Source: Rhodospirillales bacterium
GTDB lineage: Bacteria > Pseudomonadota > Alphaproteobacteria > Micavibrionales > Micavibrionaceae
Direction: 5' to 3'
NCBI GenBank assembly: GCA_020638295.1
Contig: JACKIU010000003.1
Span: 62,001 to 126,000 of the forward strand
DNA length: 64,000 bases
Below, one piece after another: positions 34,469 through 44,014 of the stretch; position 1 is the first letter of the stretch, and each line of letters begins with the position of its first letter. The notes beneath the pieces are model-generated. The model worked only from the letters and a program-made list of their open reading frames with translations. It was not told the DNA's origin and did no database searches. The translations under genes were made by a program, and so were the position numbers.

Positions 34469-35140
34469 ATGAAACGAACAGTTTTGCTTTCGTCTTTGGT
34501 TTCAGGTGTCAGTTTAATGGTTTTGAGCGGCGCAGCGCAGGCTATGCCGCTCTTTTCTGCGGGCGAGCATAATCGGCCGTTAAGCGCTTTTGTCGTTAGC
34601 GCCGATTCTCATGGCGATGAGGTTGCAATCGGGGCGGAGAAGTTTGTCCTTAAGCTGACCGACGAGGGTATCGGATTTTTGTCGAACGGTCAGTTGTCGC
34701 CAGATGTGCAAAAGGAAAAGTTTCGTACGCTGCTCACTAAAAATTTTGATATGAAGACGATCGCACGTTTTTCTCTCGGGCGGTATTGGCGCGATGCAAC
34801 TGATGCACAGCGTGATGAATATATGACGTTGTTCAAGACAATGATTGTCGATGTCTATTCTTCGCGTTTTAGCGAGTATCAGGGCCAGACAGTTGAGATT
34901 GTCGGTTCACGTGAGGAAGGCGCAAAAGATATTCTGGTGCATTCGGTGCTTAAGCAATCAAGCGGTCCGGATGTGAAGGTCGATTGGCGCGTGCGTAGCC
35001 GCAATGGCGATTACAAGGTGATTGATGTCATTGTTGAGGGCGTAAGCATGGCGATGACGCAGCGTTCCGATTTTTCTTCTGTCGTGCAACGCGGCGGTGG
35101 CGATATAGAGGCGTTGCTGGTGCATTTGCGCCAGAATTAG
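34469..35140 (+). CDS. mlaC: Phospholipid-binding protein MlaC
   Basis: 223 residues: signal peptide (about 1-26, ending GAAQA) and a Ttg2D/MlaC domain with KFRTLLTKNFDMKTIARFSLGRYWRDATDAQRDEYM and the VDWRVRSRNGDYKVIDVIVEGVSM strands. It shuttles phospholipids between MlaA and the inner-membrane MlaFEDB complex, whose genes are not in this window. Good ribosome site GAAGGTGAG. Confidence 0.92.
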   Translation: MKRTVLLSSLVSGVSLMVLSGAAQAMPLFSAGEHNRPLSAFVVSADSHGDEVAIGAEKFVLKLTDEGIGFLSNGQLSPDVQKEKFRTLLTKNFDMKTIARFSLGRYWRDATDAQRDEYMTLFKTMIVDVYSSRFSEYQGQTVEIVGSREEGAKDILVHSVLKQSSGPDVKVDWRVRSRNGDYKVIDVIVEGVSMAMTQRSDFSSVVQRGGGDIEALLVHLRQN

Positions 35141-35183
35141 GGTTCAGGGAATACTCTTTCATTTGTTTCGTCGATAAGTGATT

Positions 35184-37967
35184 CTAACCGGCCAGAATGG
35201 GGAAATCGCCTTTTGCGGTGCCGCGCGCCTGGTTTCCGATAAGCAGGGCGCCTTTGTAGACGTTGCCGGTTAGCTGTCCGGCCGGGTCGCCGGCATTTTC
35301 CTGGAAGGTTGAGACGGAGACGCCCATCCAGCGCAGGATGTTGTTTGGAATTAGGTCAACCAGTTTGAAGCAGGCCAGACCCATCAGATAGCAGATAATC
35401 GCATACATGGCGGTGAAGAAGAATTCGTCAAGCGGGCCGCGAGACATATTGGATACTGAGGCAACGCCGGCGACGGCGCCGGTGGCTATGTTCGCCTCGA
35501 GTTCTTCATCGAGTCCGCCCAAGTTGGCGATGACCAAATCGAAAATCTGGTTCAGGACGTTGACCAGCGCCGAAAAGATGTTGATGCTGGCGACGAAGCC
35601 AAAGACGATCAAAATCGGACGCAGAAAGATCTCCAGTAGTAAGAAGTAGCCGTTCGTCGCGCCGGGTCCGGCCAGCCCTTCGCCGTCGATGCGTAAATGT
35701 GCGAGGGCCCAGAGGGGCATGGCAACGATGGCTTCGAATATGCTTTTGATCCAGCCGCTGATGGCGAACATGAAGTAGATAAACGGCAGGAAGGGGAGAA
35801 CGTAGTAGAGAACAACGGCAATTCCAATGGTCGTGATGACCATTGTGAAGAAGAAGGCGCTGACATGCTCTCCTGTGCTGCCGAAGAGTTCGTCGACTTT
35901 AAATCCAACAGAGCCGACGCCTTTTGCAGCGGCGCCGTAGGCGGCGTTGCGGGCGACGGCTTCCATCATGCCTTTGCCGAGCGCCGAGAGCTGGGCCAGC
36001 GGGTGGACGTTGGCGTTTTTTCGCATTTCGAACAGGCCGCTGGTGCCTAGTAAAGAATTTGCAAAATCGATGATGATGTTACCGGTTGTCTGGCTGAAGT
36101 TTGTTTGTCGGCCGGCACCGCCCTGTGTCCAGAATTCATAGGCTTCTGTCATGGCGGTCAGCATATTGCGCTCGTCGTCGTGTATATCGATGAGGACGTT
36201 GACTCCCAGAGCATCTGCCATGTTCTGGTTAAAGATTTTGCTGGAGCTGACGAACTGGTTTTGCTGGGAATTGCTTTTTGCGGCGATATCCATGAGCAGA
36301 GGCATGCGCGTTGATTTTGGAATGTTCAGGGTCGCGGTTGTTACGGCGCCGTTCATTGCGGCAATGCGGTTATACCAAATGGCTGCGCCGCCCCAGCCGC
36401 GTTCGAGGATTTCATTGGGGATGGAGAAATCTCCGCCTGCGCGTTGATTTTGGATGGCGTTTTGTACATTTGCCTGAACAAGCGCGGTGGAATCGGTTAT
36501 TGAAGCCTTGGCCCAGGCTTCCTCGTGAATGGGTCCGCAGCCGGGGGCGCGATTTTTGTTGGTGATTTTACGTTTTACGAAGCAATTGGAGCGGTTGATC
36601 ATGTTCGGGTCGGCCCATAATCCTTGAAGCATGTTATAATAGCCTCGAAAAATGTCGTTGGCCCCCGGTTCTGCCACGCCTTGAATCTGGATTTGGACTT
36701 CGCCGCAATAGGGTTTTACATTACCACGGTAGTTTACGTATTTTTTGTCTTTAAAACTTCCCGGGCTTGCCGGATCTTCTTCACCAAGATTACCAAATCT
36801 TACCGTTATGGAGCCGCGAGAGAAAAAGTCGAGGGCTTGGTTGTAGTCTGTTGTCGCGAATAGTCTTGCGTCGTTTGTTAGTGCCGGATTGTCGCCGTTA
36901 ACTGCCGGTACGACGCCTGCGGGAGGCCGGGGGCGCACAAGATAGGCATCGATTTTTTTCTCGGGCCCTTCTTGTAAATGATATGCCGATTTGCATGTGT
37001 GGGCGAGATACATGGTTTGCAGGAGCTCATTGACTTCGGGAATATTGGGCTGGGCGACAATATCATATTGCTGGCTCATGTAACTTGCCGATATGGCCGG
37101 AAGTGCTACACCGGCACCGTTGAATACGCCCCAGGCGTTGGTTGCCATGTTTGAGCCGAGTTGGACAATTTTAAAGGTAATGAGTTGCGCTCCGTTCAGG
37201 CCTTGGTTAGGTCCGCCAGCCCAGTTTAGCGGAATAATCAATGCCAGATAGATGATGAGTCTGACCGGAGCCCAAGCTCTGTTGAAACGCTGGCCGAAGG
37301 GGGTTCCGGATTGCGCCGTTTCGGCGACTATGGCGATGAAGAGGTAAATGATGACCATCGCGCCAATCCAAAAAATACCATAGGAATAAAATTGCAGGAT
37401 TCGGTGTAAGGCAATGTGAAACGGGAACGGATAGGCAAGAGGCGTGCTGGCAAGGTTGTTTCCTTGTAAATCTGTGCAAGCTACGCCCAAGTTTGAAATA
37501 CAGGAGTTGAAAAACCCGGTCAGGCCGAAAACACGGTCAAGAATCATGAAGGCGATGTCTTGTTCGGGACCTAAGGATCCGGTCTTGACATTCGGGTTGG
37601 GAAACAGGTCGGTGACGCCCAATGCGTAAGCCGGTTGTTGGGCTAGAATCGCAAGGATGAGAAGAACAAATTGCAGGCCGAGTAAAATAAGACCGGTGAG
37701 AATCGTGAAATAAATAATGATCTGGTCAATGTGTTTGCGGTCAAAAACCAGATTGTTGGCGGCCTCGGCCATGACGTGGCGCATGCCGAAGCGCCCGATA
37801 TTTTGCGGCTGCAGATAGGCGTGATCCGGGGGCAAAAGGCGGACATTGCCGTAGATAACGGCCATGATATAGGCCATGTTTGTGAACCCGGTTCTGAAAA
37901 GTGCGACCAGCCGGGGAATAAACCCGGGGAGAAGCGTGTATTTCAGAATTTCGTTTCGTGTGCCCAT
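35184..37967 (-). CDS. DotA/TraY-type membrane protein, copy 3 of the cluster
   Basis: 927 residues. Membrane segments are visible near 84-110 (IIIYFTILTGLILLGLQFVLL), 200-225 and 235-255, and several between 690 and 880. The central ETAQSGTPFGQRFNRAWAPVR pattern and the C-terminal PLWALAHLRIDGEGLAGPGATNGYFLLLEIFLRPIL are shared with the two upstream paralogues. These features match the DotA/TraY family of type IVB secretion and IncI conjugation systems, where DotA is a large polytopic inner-membrane protein. The periplasmic part has conserved Cys pairs (FFNSCISNLGVACTD). Least certain is whether it is secretion-related here. Confidence 0.75.
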   Translation of the reverse strand: MGTRNEILKYTLLPGFIPRLVALFRTGFTNMAYIMAVIYGNVRLLPPDHAYLQPQNIGRFGMRHVMAEAANNLVFDRKHIDQIIIYFTILTGLILLGLQFVLLILAILAQQPAYALGVTDLFPNPNVKTGSLGPEQDIAFMILDRVFGLTGFFNSCISNLGVACTDLQGNNLASTPLAYPFPFHIALHRILQFYSYGIFWIGAMVIIYLFIAIVAETAQSGTPFGQRFNRAWAPVRLIIYLALIIPLNWAGGPNQGLNGAQLITFKIVQLGSNMATNAWGVFNGAGVALPAISASYMSQQYDIVAQPNIPEVNELLQTMYLAHTCKSAYHLQEGPEKKIDAYLVRPRPPAGVVPAVNGDNPALTNDARLFATTDYNQALDFFSRGSITVRFGNLGEEDPASPGSFKDKKYVNYRGNVKPYCGEVQIQIQGVAEPGANDIFRGYYNMLQGLWADPNMINRSNCFVKRKITNKNRAPGCGPIHEEAWAKASITDSTALVQANVQNAIQNQRAGGDFSIPNEILERGWGGAAIWYNRIAAMNGAVTTATLNIPKSTRMPLLMDIAAKSNSQQNQFVSSSKIFNQNMADALGVNVLIDIHDDERNMLTAMTEAYEFWTQGGAGRQTNFSQTTGNIIIDFANSLLGTSGLFEMRKNANVHPLAQLSALGKGMMEAVARNAAYGAAAKGVGSVGFKVDELFGSTGEHVSAFFFTMVITTIGIAVVLYYVLPFLPFIYFMFAISGWIKSIFEAIVAMPLWALAHLRIDGEGLAGPGATNGYFLLLEIFLRPILIVFGFVASINIFSALVNVLNQIFDLVIANLGGLDEELEANIATGAVAGVASVSNMSRGPLDEFFFTAMYAIICYLMGLACFKLVDLIPNNILRWMGVSVSTFQENAGDPAGQLTGNVYKGALLIGNQARGTAKGDFPILAG

Positions 37968-38005
37968 TTATCCATTGTGTCTTATAAAATAAAATTTGCG
38001 CCTCG

Positions 38006-40759
38006 TTATTTGAGCAAGCCTTTCAGGCCACCGCCAACCGAGCTCAGTGTTTGTTGTGAGCCGACTGTTGCCGTACCGACCAGCGCTTGACCAGAATCTT
38101 CGCTTTGGTCGCCGAATGAGGCGACGGACTGGCCCATCCAGCGCAAAATGTTGTTGGGGATGAGGTCGACCAATTTGAAAGACGACATGCCCATCAAGTA
38201 AACGATAATTACGTAAATTACTGTGAAAAAGAATTCATCAATCGCCGAACGCCATTCGGCGATTTTTGAAACCGGGGGGCCGGTTAATTCGAGTTCGGCA
38301 TCGAAACCGCCAACGTTGGCAACGACCAGATCAAAGATTTGATTGAGAACGTAAACCAGTGCGGAAAAGGTTGAAATACTGGCCAGCAATCCGAAGATAA
38401 TCAAGATTGGGCGCAGGAACACTTCGAAGATCAGGAAGTAGCCGCCGACTGCAGCCGGACCGGCCAGACCGTTGCCATCAATTCTTAAGTGGGCCAATGC
38501 CCAAAGCGGGGCGCCGACCATCGCTTCAAAAATGCCCTTTACCCAGCCCCCAACGGCGAAGAAAAAGTAGATGAAGGGCAGGAAGGGCACGACATAAAAC
38601 AGGACAAACCCGGCCGTCATGGTGATGGTTGAAAATGAAACGATAAACCCTGCCGAGATTTTTGCGGCATTTCCAAAGCCCGGATCGATATATCTTGTCA
38701 GAGAGCCGGCAGCACCGCCTAAACCGGCAATTCCCAGATTGCGCACGGAGGCTTCGATCAGGCCGCGACCGAGGGCGGTGAGTTGGGCCAGCGGATGAAT
38801 GTCCGAGTTGTCGCGCATGCTGAAAAAGCCGTTGGTCCCAAAGACCGCATTTAGAGTGTCAACGACCATGTTGCCGGTTGGGTCGGCGTGGGACGTGCCG
38901 GTTCCCACGGCGTTTTGCGCAAAATCAAAGGCGATCCACAGGACAGTGGCAATGAGTTTTTCTGGTTCACTGAGGCCGGCGGTCGCCGATCCGGTGGTCG
39001 ATGACGGATCGAAGCGTTTGTCAAATTCGACGTTGGCTTCGCTCTGGCGTTTTTTGGCGTACACCTGTTCCATGACCTTTGGGTAGCGCACAGGCGTTGG
39101 GATATTCAGGACTGCCGAGGTCATTGCGCCGTTCATTTCAGCGATGCGGTTGTACCAGATGGCCGCACCGGCCCAGCCTTTGTCGCGCAGGGTTTCATCT
39201 GTCTTCCATCGGCCGGACTGAGTCATTGCGTCGACGACGACGGTATCAATGTGGTCTTTGAGTGAAATTTTTAGAAAGTCATATAGAGCCCGGAAAACTA
39301 TCGAATGGGGTTGAAAGATGTCCGGGTCGTAACTTACAGGGTGACCGTCTCCAGTATTATACGTGGTTTTCAGGTGTTTTTTGACAACGTGGTGAGGGAC
39401 GCCCATTGTTATCGTGGTAAACCATGAATCCCGGATTGTGTTTTCGAAATAAAATTGCTGCAGGAGTCTAATCCCCGCTTCCTGATCGGCGATGGGGCGG
39501 GGGTCGGTGAGTTTGATGAGCATTTCCCCGCAGGTCGGCTGGACATAGCCCATCAGGTGGCCGAATTTGTCTTGGTCTTGGATGCCGAAACGCATGACGA
39601 CGCGGTCTTCGCCGTCGGCGAAGTTGATTAAATCTGCGTAAGTGGTATCCGAAGTCACTTTAAACGCGGGAGGCACACGCACAGGGTCAGCGACCAGCCA
39701 AGGTTCTATTATCGGTGTTGCACCGTCTGATGAGGCCAGATAGGCATATTCGCAAACTTTGGCTGAGTATAAGAATTTCAGCAATTCAGCCATTTCCGGG
39801 ATTTCCGGTACGCCGATCAGGCTGGCGGCGCTGGCTGTGTCGTCGCTGAGCAGGTTTTCGAAGGCTGCGCCGAAGGCGTTGTTGAGTGTGTCGTTAAACA
39901 GATTCCAGCCGTTTGTCGCAAAGCCTGAGCCGAATTTTGCCGCATATAGAACGATATATTGTGAGGAGTTATAGCCATAGCCGATCGGAAAGAGCAGGCC
40001 AAAGGCGACGACGAAACGCACAGGCGCCCAGACCTTGTTAAAGCGTCTGCCCATCGGCGTTCCGCTCTCGGCGGTTTCCAAGGCTACTGTAAAGAGGAAA
40101 TAGATGCCAATAAATGCGGCGACCACGGTCAAGCCGATATTGTAGAGCTGGAAGAGTTGATGCAGTCCGCGGTGAATGGCGAACGGGAAAGGCGAGTCGG
40201 CGCTGTAGGACCAGGCCAATCCTGGAGCACCAGCAGCGGTGGCGATGGCGTTTCCCTGTATGTTCGTGCATGCAACGCCCGGTTGGGAAACACAGGAATT
40301 AAAGATACCCGGGACACCAAAGACCATGTCCATCATGATGTGGGCCAGGTCCTGGGTTTCGTTCCCGGAGGCGGCGGTTGAGAAAAAGCCCGGGAAGGTT
40401 GCCGGCATAGCAGCTAGAGCCGGTTGCATAAACACGGCCATGCCGAGCAAGCCGATTTGGAGCGTCGCCAAGATCAGACCAAATAAAATACAGATAAACA
40501 GCAAGATCTGATCAATGTTGCGAGTCGAAAAAACAATATTATTCGCAGCTTCGGCGATGACGTGGCGGACGCCGAAACGGCCCATATTTGCAGGGTTTAA
40601 ATAAGGGTGGCTGGCCGGGAGAAGCCTGACAGACCCATAGACAAGGGCGATGAAGTAGGGGACATATTGCAGGCCGGAGGCGAAAAGATCGCGGAAGCGT
40701 TGCCGGAAGCCCGGCAAGACCGCATATCTGATAAAATTTTTTCGTGTTATGCTCTGCAT
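38006..40759 (-). CDS. DotA/TraY-type membrane protein, copy 2 of the cluster
   Basis: 917 residues, paralogue of its neighbours. The shared N-terminus is VRLLPASHPYL followed by GRFGVRHVIAEAANNIV; the middle has ETAESGTPMGRRFNKVWAPVRF and GYNSSQYIVLYAAKFGSGFATNGWNLFN; the end has PLWALAHLRIDGNGLAGPAAVGGYFLIFEVFLRPIL and a final LVDLIPNNILRWMG helix. Cys pairs FNSCVSQPGVACTN match the other copies. It starts 52 bases after the upstream copy and ends 38 bases before the downstream copy, so all three are likely in one transcript. Confidence 0.75.
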   Translation of the reverse strand: MQSITRKNFIRYAVLPGFRQRFRDLFASGLQYVPYFIALVYGSVRLLPASHPYLNPANMGRFGVRHVIAEAANNIVFSTRNIDQILLFICILFGLILATLQIGLLGMAVFMQPALAAMPATFPGFFSTAASGNETQDLAHIMMDMVFGVPGIFNSCVSQPGVACTNIQGNAIATAAGAPGLAWSYSADSPFPFAIHRGLHQLFQLYNIGLTVVAAFIGIYFLFTVALETAESGTPMGRRFNKVWAPVRFVVAFGLLFPIGYGYNSSQYIVLYAAKFGSGFATNGWNLFNDTLNNAFGAAFENLLSDDTASAASLIGVPEIPEMAELLKFLYSAKVCEYAYLASSDGATPIIEPWLVADPVRVPPAFKVTSDTTYADLINFADGEDRVVMRFGIQDQDKFGHLMGYVQPTCGEMLIKLTDPRPIADQEAGIRLLQQFYFENTIRDSWFTTITMGVPHHVVKKHLKTTYNTGDGHPVSYDPDIFQPHSIVFRALYDFLKISLKDHIDTVVVDAMTQSGRWKTDETLRDKGWAGAAIWYNRIAEMNGAMTSAVLNIPTPVRYPKVMEQVYAKKRQSEANVEFDKRFDPSSTTGSATAGLSEPEKLIATVLWIAFDFAQNAVGTGTSHADPTGNMVVDTLNAVFGTNGFFSMRDNSDIHPLAQLTALGRGLIEASVRNLGIAGLGGAAGSLTRYIDPGFGNAAKISAGFIVSFSTITMTAGFVLFYVVPFLPFIYFFFAVGGWVKGIFEAMVGAPLWALAHLRIDGNGLAGPAAVGGYFLIFEVFLRPILIIFGLLASISTFSALVYVLNQIFDLVVANVGGFDAELELTGPPVSKIAEWRSAIDEFFFTVIYVIIVYLMGMSSFKLVDLIPNNILRWMGQSVASFGDQSEDSGQALVGTATVGSQQTLSSVGGGLKGLLK

Positions 40760-40811
40760 CTTAATTTACCTTAGTGAACTTTTTTGCTGTCCAGTCTCTC
40801 CATTTTTGTCA

Positions 40812-43800
40812 CTATGTCTTGCCGTGTATGTTTGGTAATTTTGCGAGAGCCTGACCCGCTACACCGCCTATGCCGCCAGCAGCCTCATGAACAGCTTCGG
40901 CCACATTGCGGCCTGCGGTCATGCCGCCCAGTGCGGCGTAGCGGGTCAGGCTCTCGGTCGGGTCCTGGTTAATGTCGCCAAAGGACGAAACGCCCTGACC
41001 CATCCAGCGCAGAATGTGATCCGGGATTTTGTCGATCAACTTGAACGATGCTGTGGCCAACATGTAAACGATGATGGCGTAAAGGACCGTGTAGAAAAAT
41101 TCGTCGACGATTTCGCGTTTAAATTGAATGTTCGGTGCAATCGCAATTGTCGGGTCGCTGTTATGGCCGCCGACATTGTCGGTAACCAGAGACCAGATGA
41201 AGTTTAAGACGCGAACCTGCGCGGTGAAGATCAGTATGGCCGCGACCAGACCGGCAACAGACAAAATCGGGCGGATAAAGATTTCAAAAATCAGGAAATA
41301 GCCGTTGAGCGCGGATTCACCGGGCAGGCCGTCACCGTCAATGCGCAAATGCGCCAGAGCCCAAAGCGGAACACCGACCATGGCTTCGAAAATTGTTTTG
41401 ATCCATGAGGCGACAGCAAAATAGAAATAAACAAAGGGCAGGAAAGGCAGAACATAAAAGAGGACGAACCCGGCGGTGAGGCCGACAAAGGCGGTTGACA
41501 TGATCATGCCGCTGACGGCGTTGATCATTGGCCCCGCGGCTTCAGACAAGGCCTTTGACAGTCCACCGCCAGCCGCACTCATCGAGGCGCCGGCGACGTT
41601 GCGCACTGCGGCTTCAACAAGACCTTTGCCCAGAGCGACCAATTGAGCCAGCGGATGGATGTTGGCGTTTTCATCGGTCATGGCGAAGAGTCCGTGAGTG
41701 CCGAACACGAGGTTCATGCCTTTTTCAAAAGCGTTGGGCGTGTGGGTTTTTTTGCTTTGGGCGGCATTTTTGTTTTCTTTGTTCCAGTATTCAAAGACAT
41801 TGAATTCAATCATAGCGATCGGTTTTGCCCCTGATTCAATCTGGCTGAGTTTGAGCAGGTTCTTATTCTGTCCGAGGTTGGGATTAAAGGCTTGAATTCC
41901 GCTGGGATCGTTGTCAGCCTTTTCTTTGTCTTTTTTGACGAATTCCATCATGAGCGGGTAGAGGTTCATGACCGGAGGATTAAAGAGCGTATTCATAAAG
42001 GCACCGTTGGCCTGGGCGATTTTGTTGAACCAGATGCCGGCGCCGCCCCAGCCGCGGGCGAGCAAAGCTCCGTCAACGTCAAATTCGTTGGTGCCCTGAT
42101 TATAGTCTACCCAGATTTGCGTGAGGTCGGTATTCAGGGTGACTTGTAAATCGTTGATCGCTTCCTGTTTCCAGTCCGCCGGAATGTTTTCCGTTGCACA
42201 GTCACGATTGTCTGCAGCCGGTGGAGCCGGCGGCGCAGCCCCGCAATCGTTATTCGGCAGATCTAAATTCGGGGTAAATAATCCGCCGCCGGTGCAGCCC
42301 ATATTGCAGGCTGAATCTGCAGACGTGCCCTTTCCCGGGTTTTGTTTGAGCAGGGCCATGCGTCCGGCAAAGTCGATGTAGTTTTCATTGAGATTAACAT
42401 CGTGCCAGTGATCGCGAATCAGTTCGAAATACATGCGCTGGACGGCCACGGAGCCCAGATAGCCGTCTGTTGCGTGGATGTTGGCGGCATCTGTCGGGCG
42501 GCGGTCGGTGATTGGTATGCGGATTTCGCCGCAGGTTGGTTGAACCTGACCGGGTTCGTCTTTGTACATTTCTCTTTCTTTGTCTGTTATTCCTCCAACG
42601 CCGTCGATATCGACATTGCCTTTGCGACCAAAGCGGATAACGATATCGCCGCTGGTATAGAATTTTAGAGCATCTTCGTATGTTGTGCCGGGCAGGACTT
42701 CGAGGGACTCATTCGCATCGATCCCGGCTTGCCAAGCGGTCGGTGATTTTATCAGATAGGGCTTAATACCGTAGCGGTGTGCATTACCCAGATATGTTGT
42801 GATAAGGGCCGGGGTTTCCGGGTAATCTACGCGTATTTTCGGGAGGGCGGGCGCCCCTGTGTTTTTGAGGGTAAAAGGATGATGTAGATAATGGGCAAAG
42901 GCGCAGCCGTGAACGATTGACAACGCTTCTGCTATGGGCGCAGCATCGGGGGGTTTGGGCATGGCGATGAGGTTTTGCGCTTCACCGGCAACACCGCCGC
43001 CGGGCATGGCTCCGGCAACGGCTTGGTTAAACCGGATCCAGCCATTGGTCGCCATGCTTGAGCCGAATTTTGCCGCGCCGAAGGTGATGTATTGTCCGGA
43101 GTTGTATCCTAGTCCTAAAGGCAGCAACAGGCCAACGGCGACGACTAAACGGACAGGGACCCAGAGATTTTTAAAACGCTGGCCGAAGGGTGAGCCGGTG
43201 GTTGCCGTTTCAACGATGACGACGACGATGTAGTATGAGAAAATAATCGTTCCGATGAGCAATATTCCGATTGAATAGAATCTAAACAAATTATGCATCG
43301 AAAGATGAAACGGCCACGGGAAGGCCGGATTAACCGTTTCGCCGGGACACAACACAGCCGAGGAAACACAGGAATTGAAGAAGTTATTTACGCCATCACC
43401 AACGCCGAAAACCTGATCAAGCAGCATATAGGCGATGTCGATATCCGGGTTCGGCGTTACAAAAATTGAAGCGGCCATGGCTGTATTTAACAGCAGACCG
43501 GCCAGAACCATGACGATTTGTACGGCCAAAAGCACGACTCCGGTGAGCATGAGCGTGAAGACCAGCAGTTGATCGAGGTTTTTGCGGTTGACGACCAGCC
43601 CGTTGGCGGCTTCGGCGATGACATGGCGGACGCCGTATTGGCCGATATTTTCAGATTTCAGGTAAGGATGGTGAGGCGGCAGGAGGCGGACCATGAAATA
43701 AATCTGCGCCATCAGGTAGGCGATGTATCCGAAGCCGGACGCAAACAGCGCCCTGAACCGGGGAAAGACCTCCGGCATGACTGCGTATTTGATCACTTTT

Positions 43801-43820
43801 GTTGTTTTAATACCGCTCAC
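40812..43820 (-). CDS. DotA/TraY-type membrane protein, copy 1 of the cluster
   Basis: 1002 residues, first in the transcript. The same blocks occur: VRLLPPHHPYL, GVRHVIAEAANGLV, FFNSCVSSAVLCPG, ETATTGSPFGQRFKNLWVPVR, GYNSGQYITFGAAKFGSSMATNGW and PLWALAHLRIDGDGLPGESALNGYFLIFEIF. Compared with the others it has an extra Cys/Pro-rich insert (about 505-560, with CNMGC, NDCGAAPPAPPAADNRDC) in the large soluble domain. Length and layout are close to Legionella DotA (1048 residues). It lies 194 bases after ettA. Confidence 0.78.
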   Translation of the reverse strand: MSGIKTTKVIKYAVMPEVFPRFRALFASGFGYIAYLMAQIYFMVRLLPPHHPYLKSENIGQYGVRHVIAEAANGLVVNRKNLDQLLVFTLMLTGVVLLAVQIVMVLAGLLLNTAMAASIFVTPNPDIDIAYMLLDQVFGVGDGVNNFFNSCVSSAVLCPGETVNPAFPWPFHLSMHNLFRFYSIGILLIGTIIFSYYIVVVIVETATTGSPFGQRFKNLWVPVRLVVAVGLLLPLGLGYNSGQYITFGAAKFGSSMATNGWIRFNQAVAGAMPGGGVAGEAQNLIAMPKPPDAAPIAEALSIVHGCAFAHYLHHPFTLKNTGAPALPKIRVDYPETPALITTYLGNAHRYGIKPYLIKSPTAWQAGIDANESLEVLPGTTYEDALKFYTSGDIVIRFGRKGNVDIDGVGGITDKEREMYKDEPGQVQPTCGEIRIPITDRRPTDAANIHATDGYLGSVAVQRMYFELIRDHWHDVNLNENYIDFAGRMALLKQNPGKGTSADSACNMGCTGGGLFTPNLDLPNNDCGAAPPAPPAADNRDCATENIPADWKQEAINDLQVTLNTDLTQIWVDYNQGTNEFDVDGALLARGWGGAGIWFNKIAQANGAFMNTLFNPPVMNLYPLMMEFVKKDKEKADNDPSGIQAFNPNLGQNKNLLKLSQIESGAKPIAMIEFNVFEYWNKENKNAAQSKKTHTPNAFEKGMNLVFGTHGLFAMTDENANIHPLAQLVALGKGLVEAAVRNVAGASMSAAGGGLSKALSEAAGPMINAVSGMIMSTAFVGLTAGFVLFYVLPFLPFVYFYFAVASWIKTIFEAMVGVPLWALAHLRIDGDGLPGESALNGYFLIFEIFIRPILSVAGLVAAILIFTAQVRVLNFIWSLVTDNVGGHNSDPTIAIAPNIQFKREIVDEFFYTVLYAIIVYMLATASFKLIDKIPDHILRWMGQGVSSFGDINQDPTESLTRYAALGGMTAGRNVAEAVHEAAGGIGGVAGQALAKLPNIHGKT

Positions 43821-44014
43821 AATAAAACACTCACCACTCTCTGTAGTGTAACGCGAAAATACTTAAAATTTTAGTTAATTTTGTTCTATCTTTGCGATTT
43901 TTGCTAAAAAATCTTTTTATTTTATATGGTTAGCCGGTGTAACACAGGCAACCATAATTTGGTCTTATTTTGTATAAGGCTTTGTTTTGGCGTGGTTTTG
44001 TGTGTTTTTCGTTG

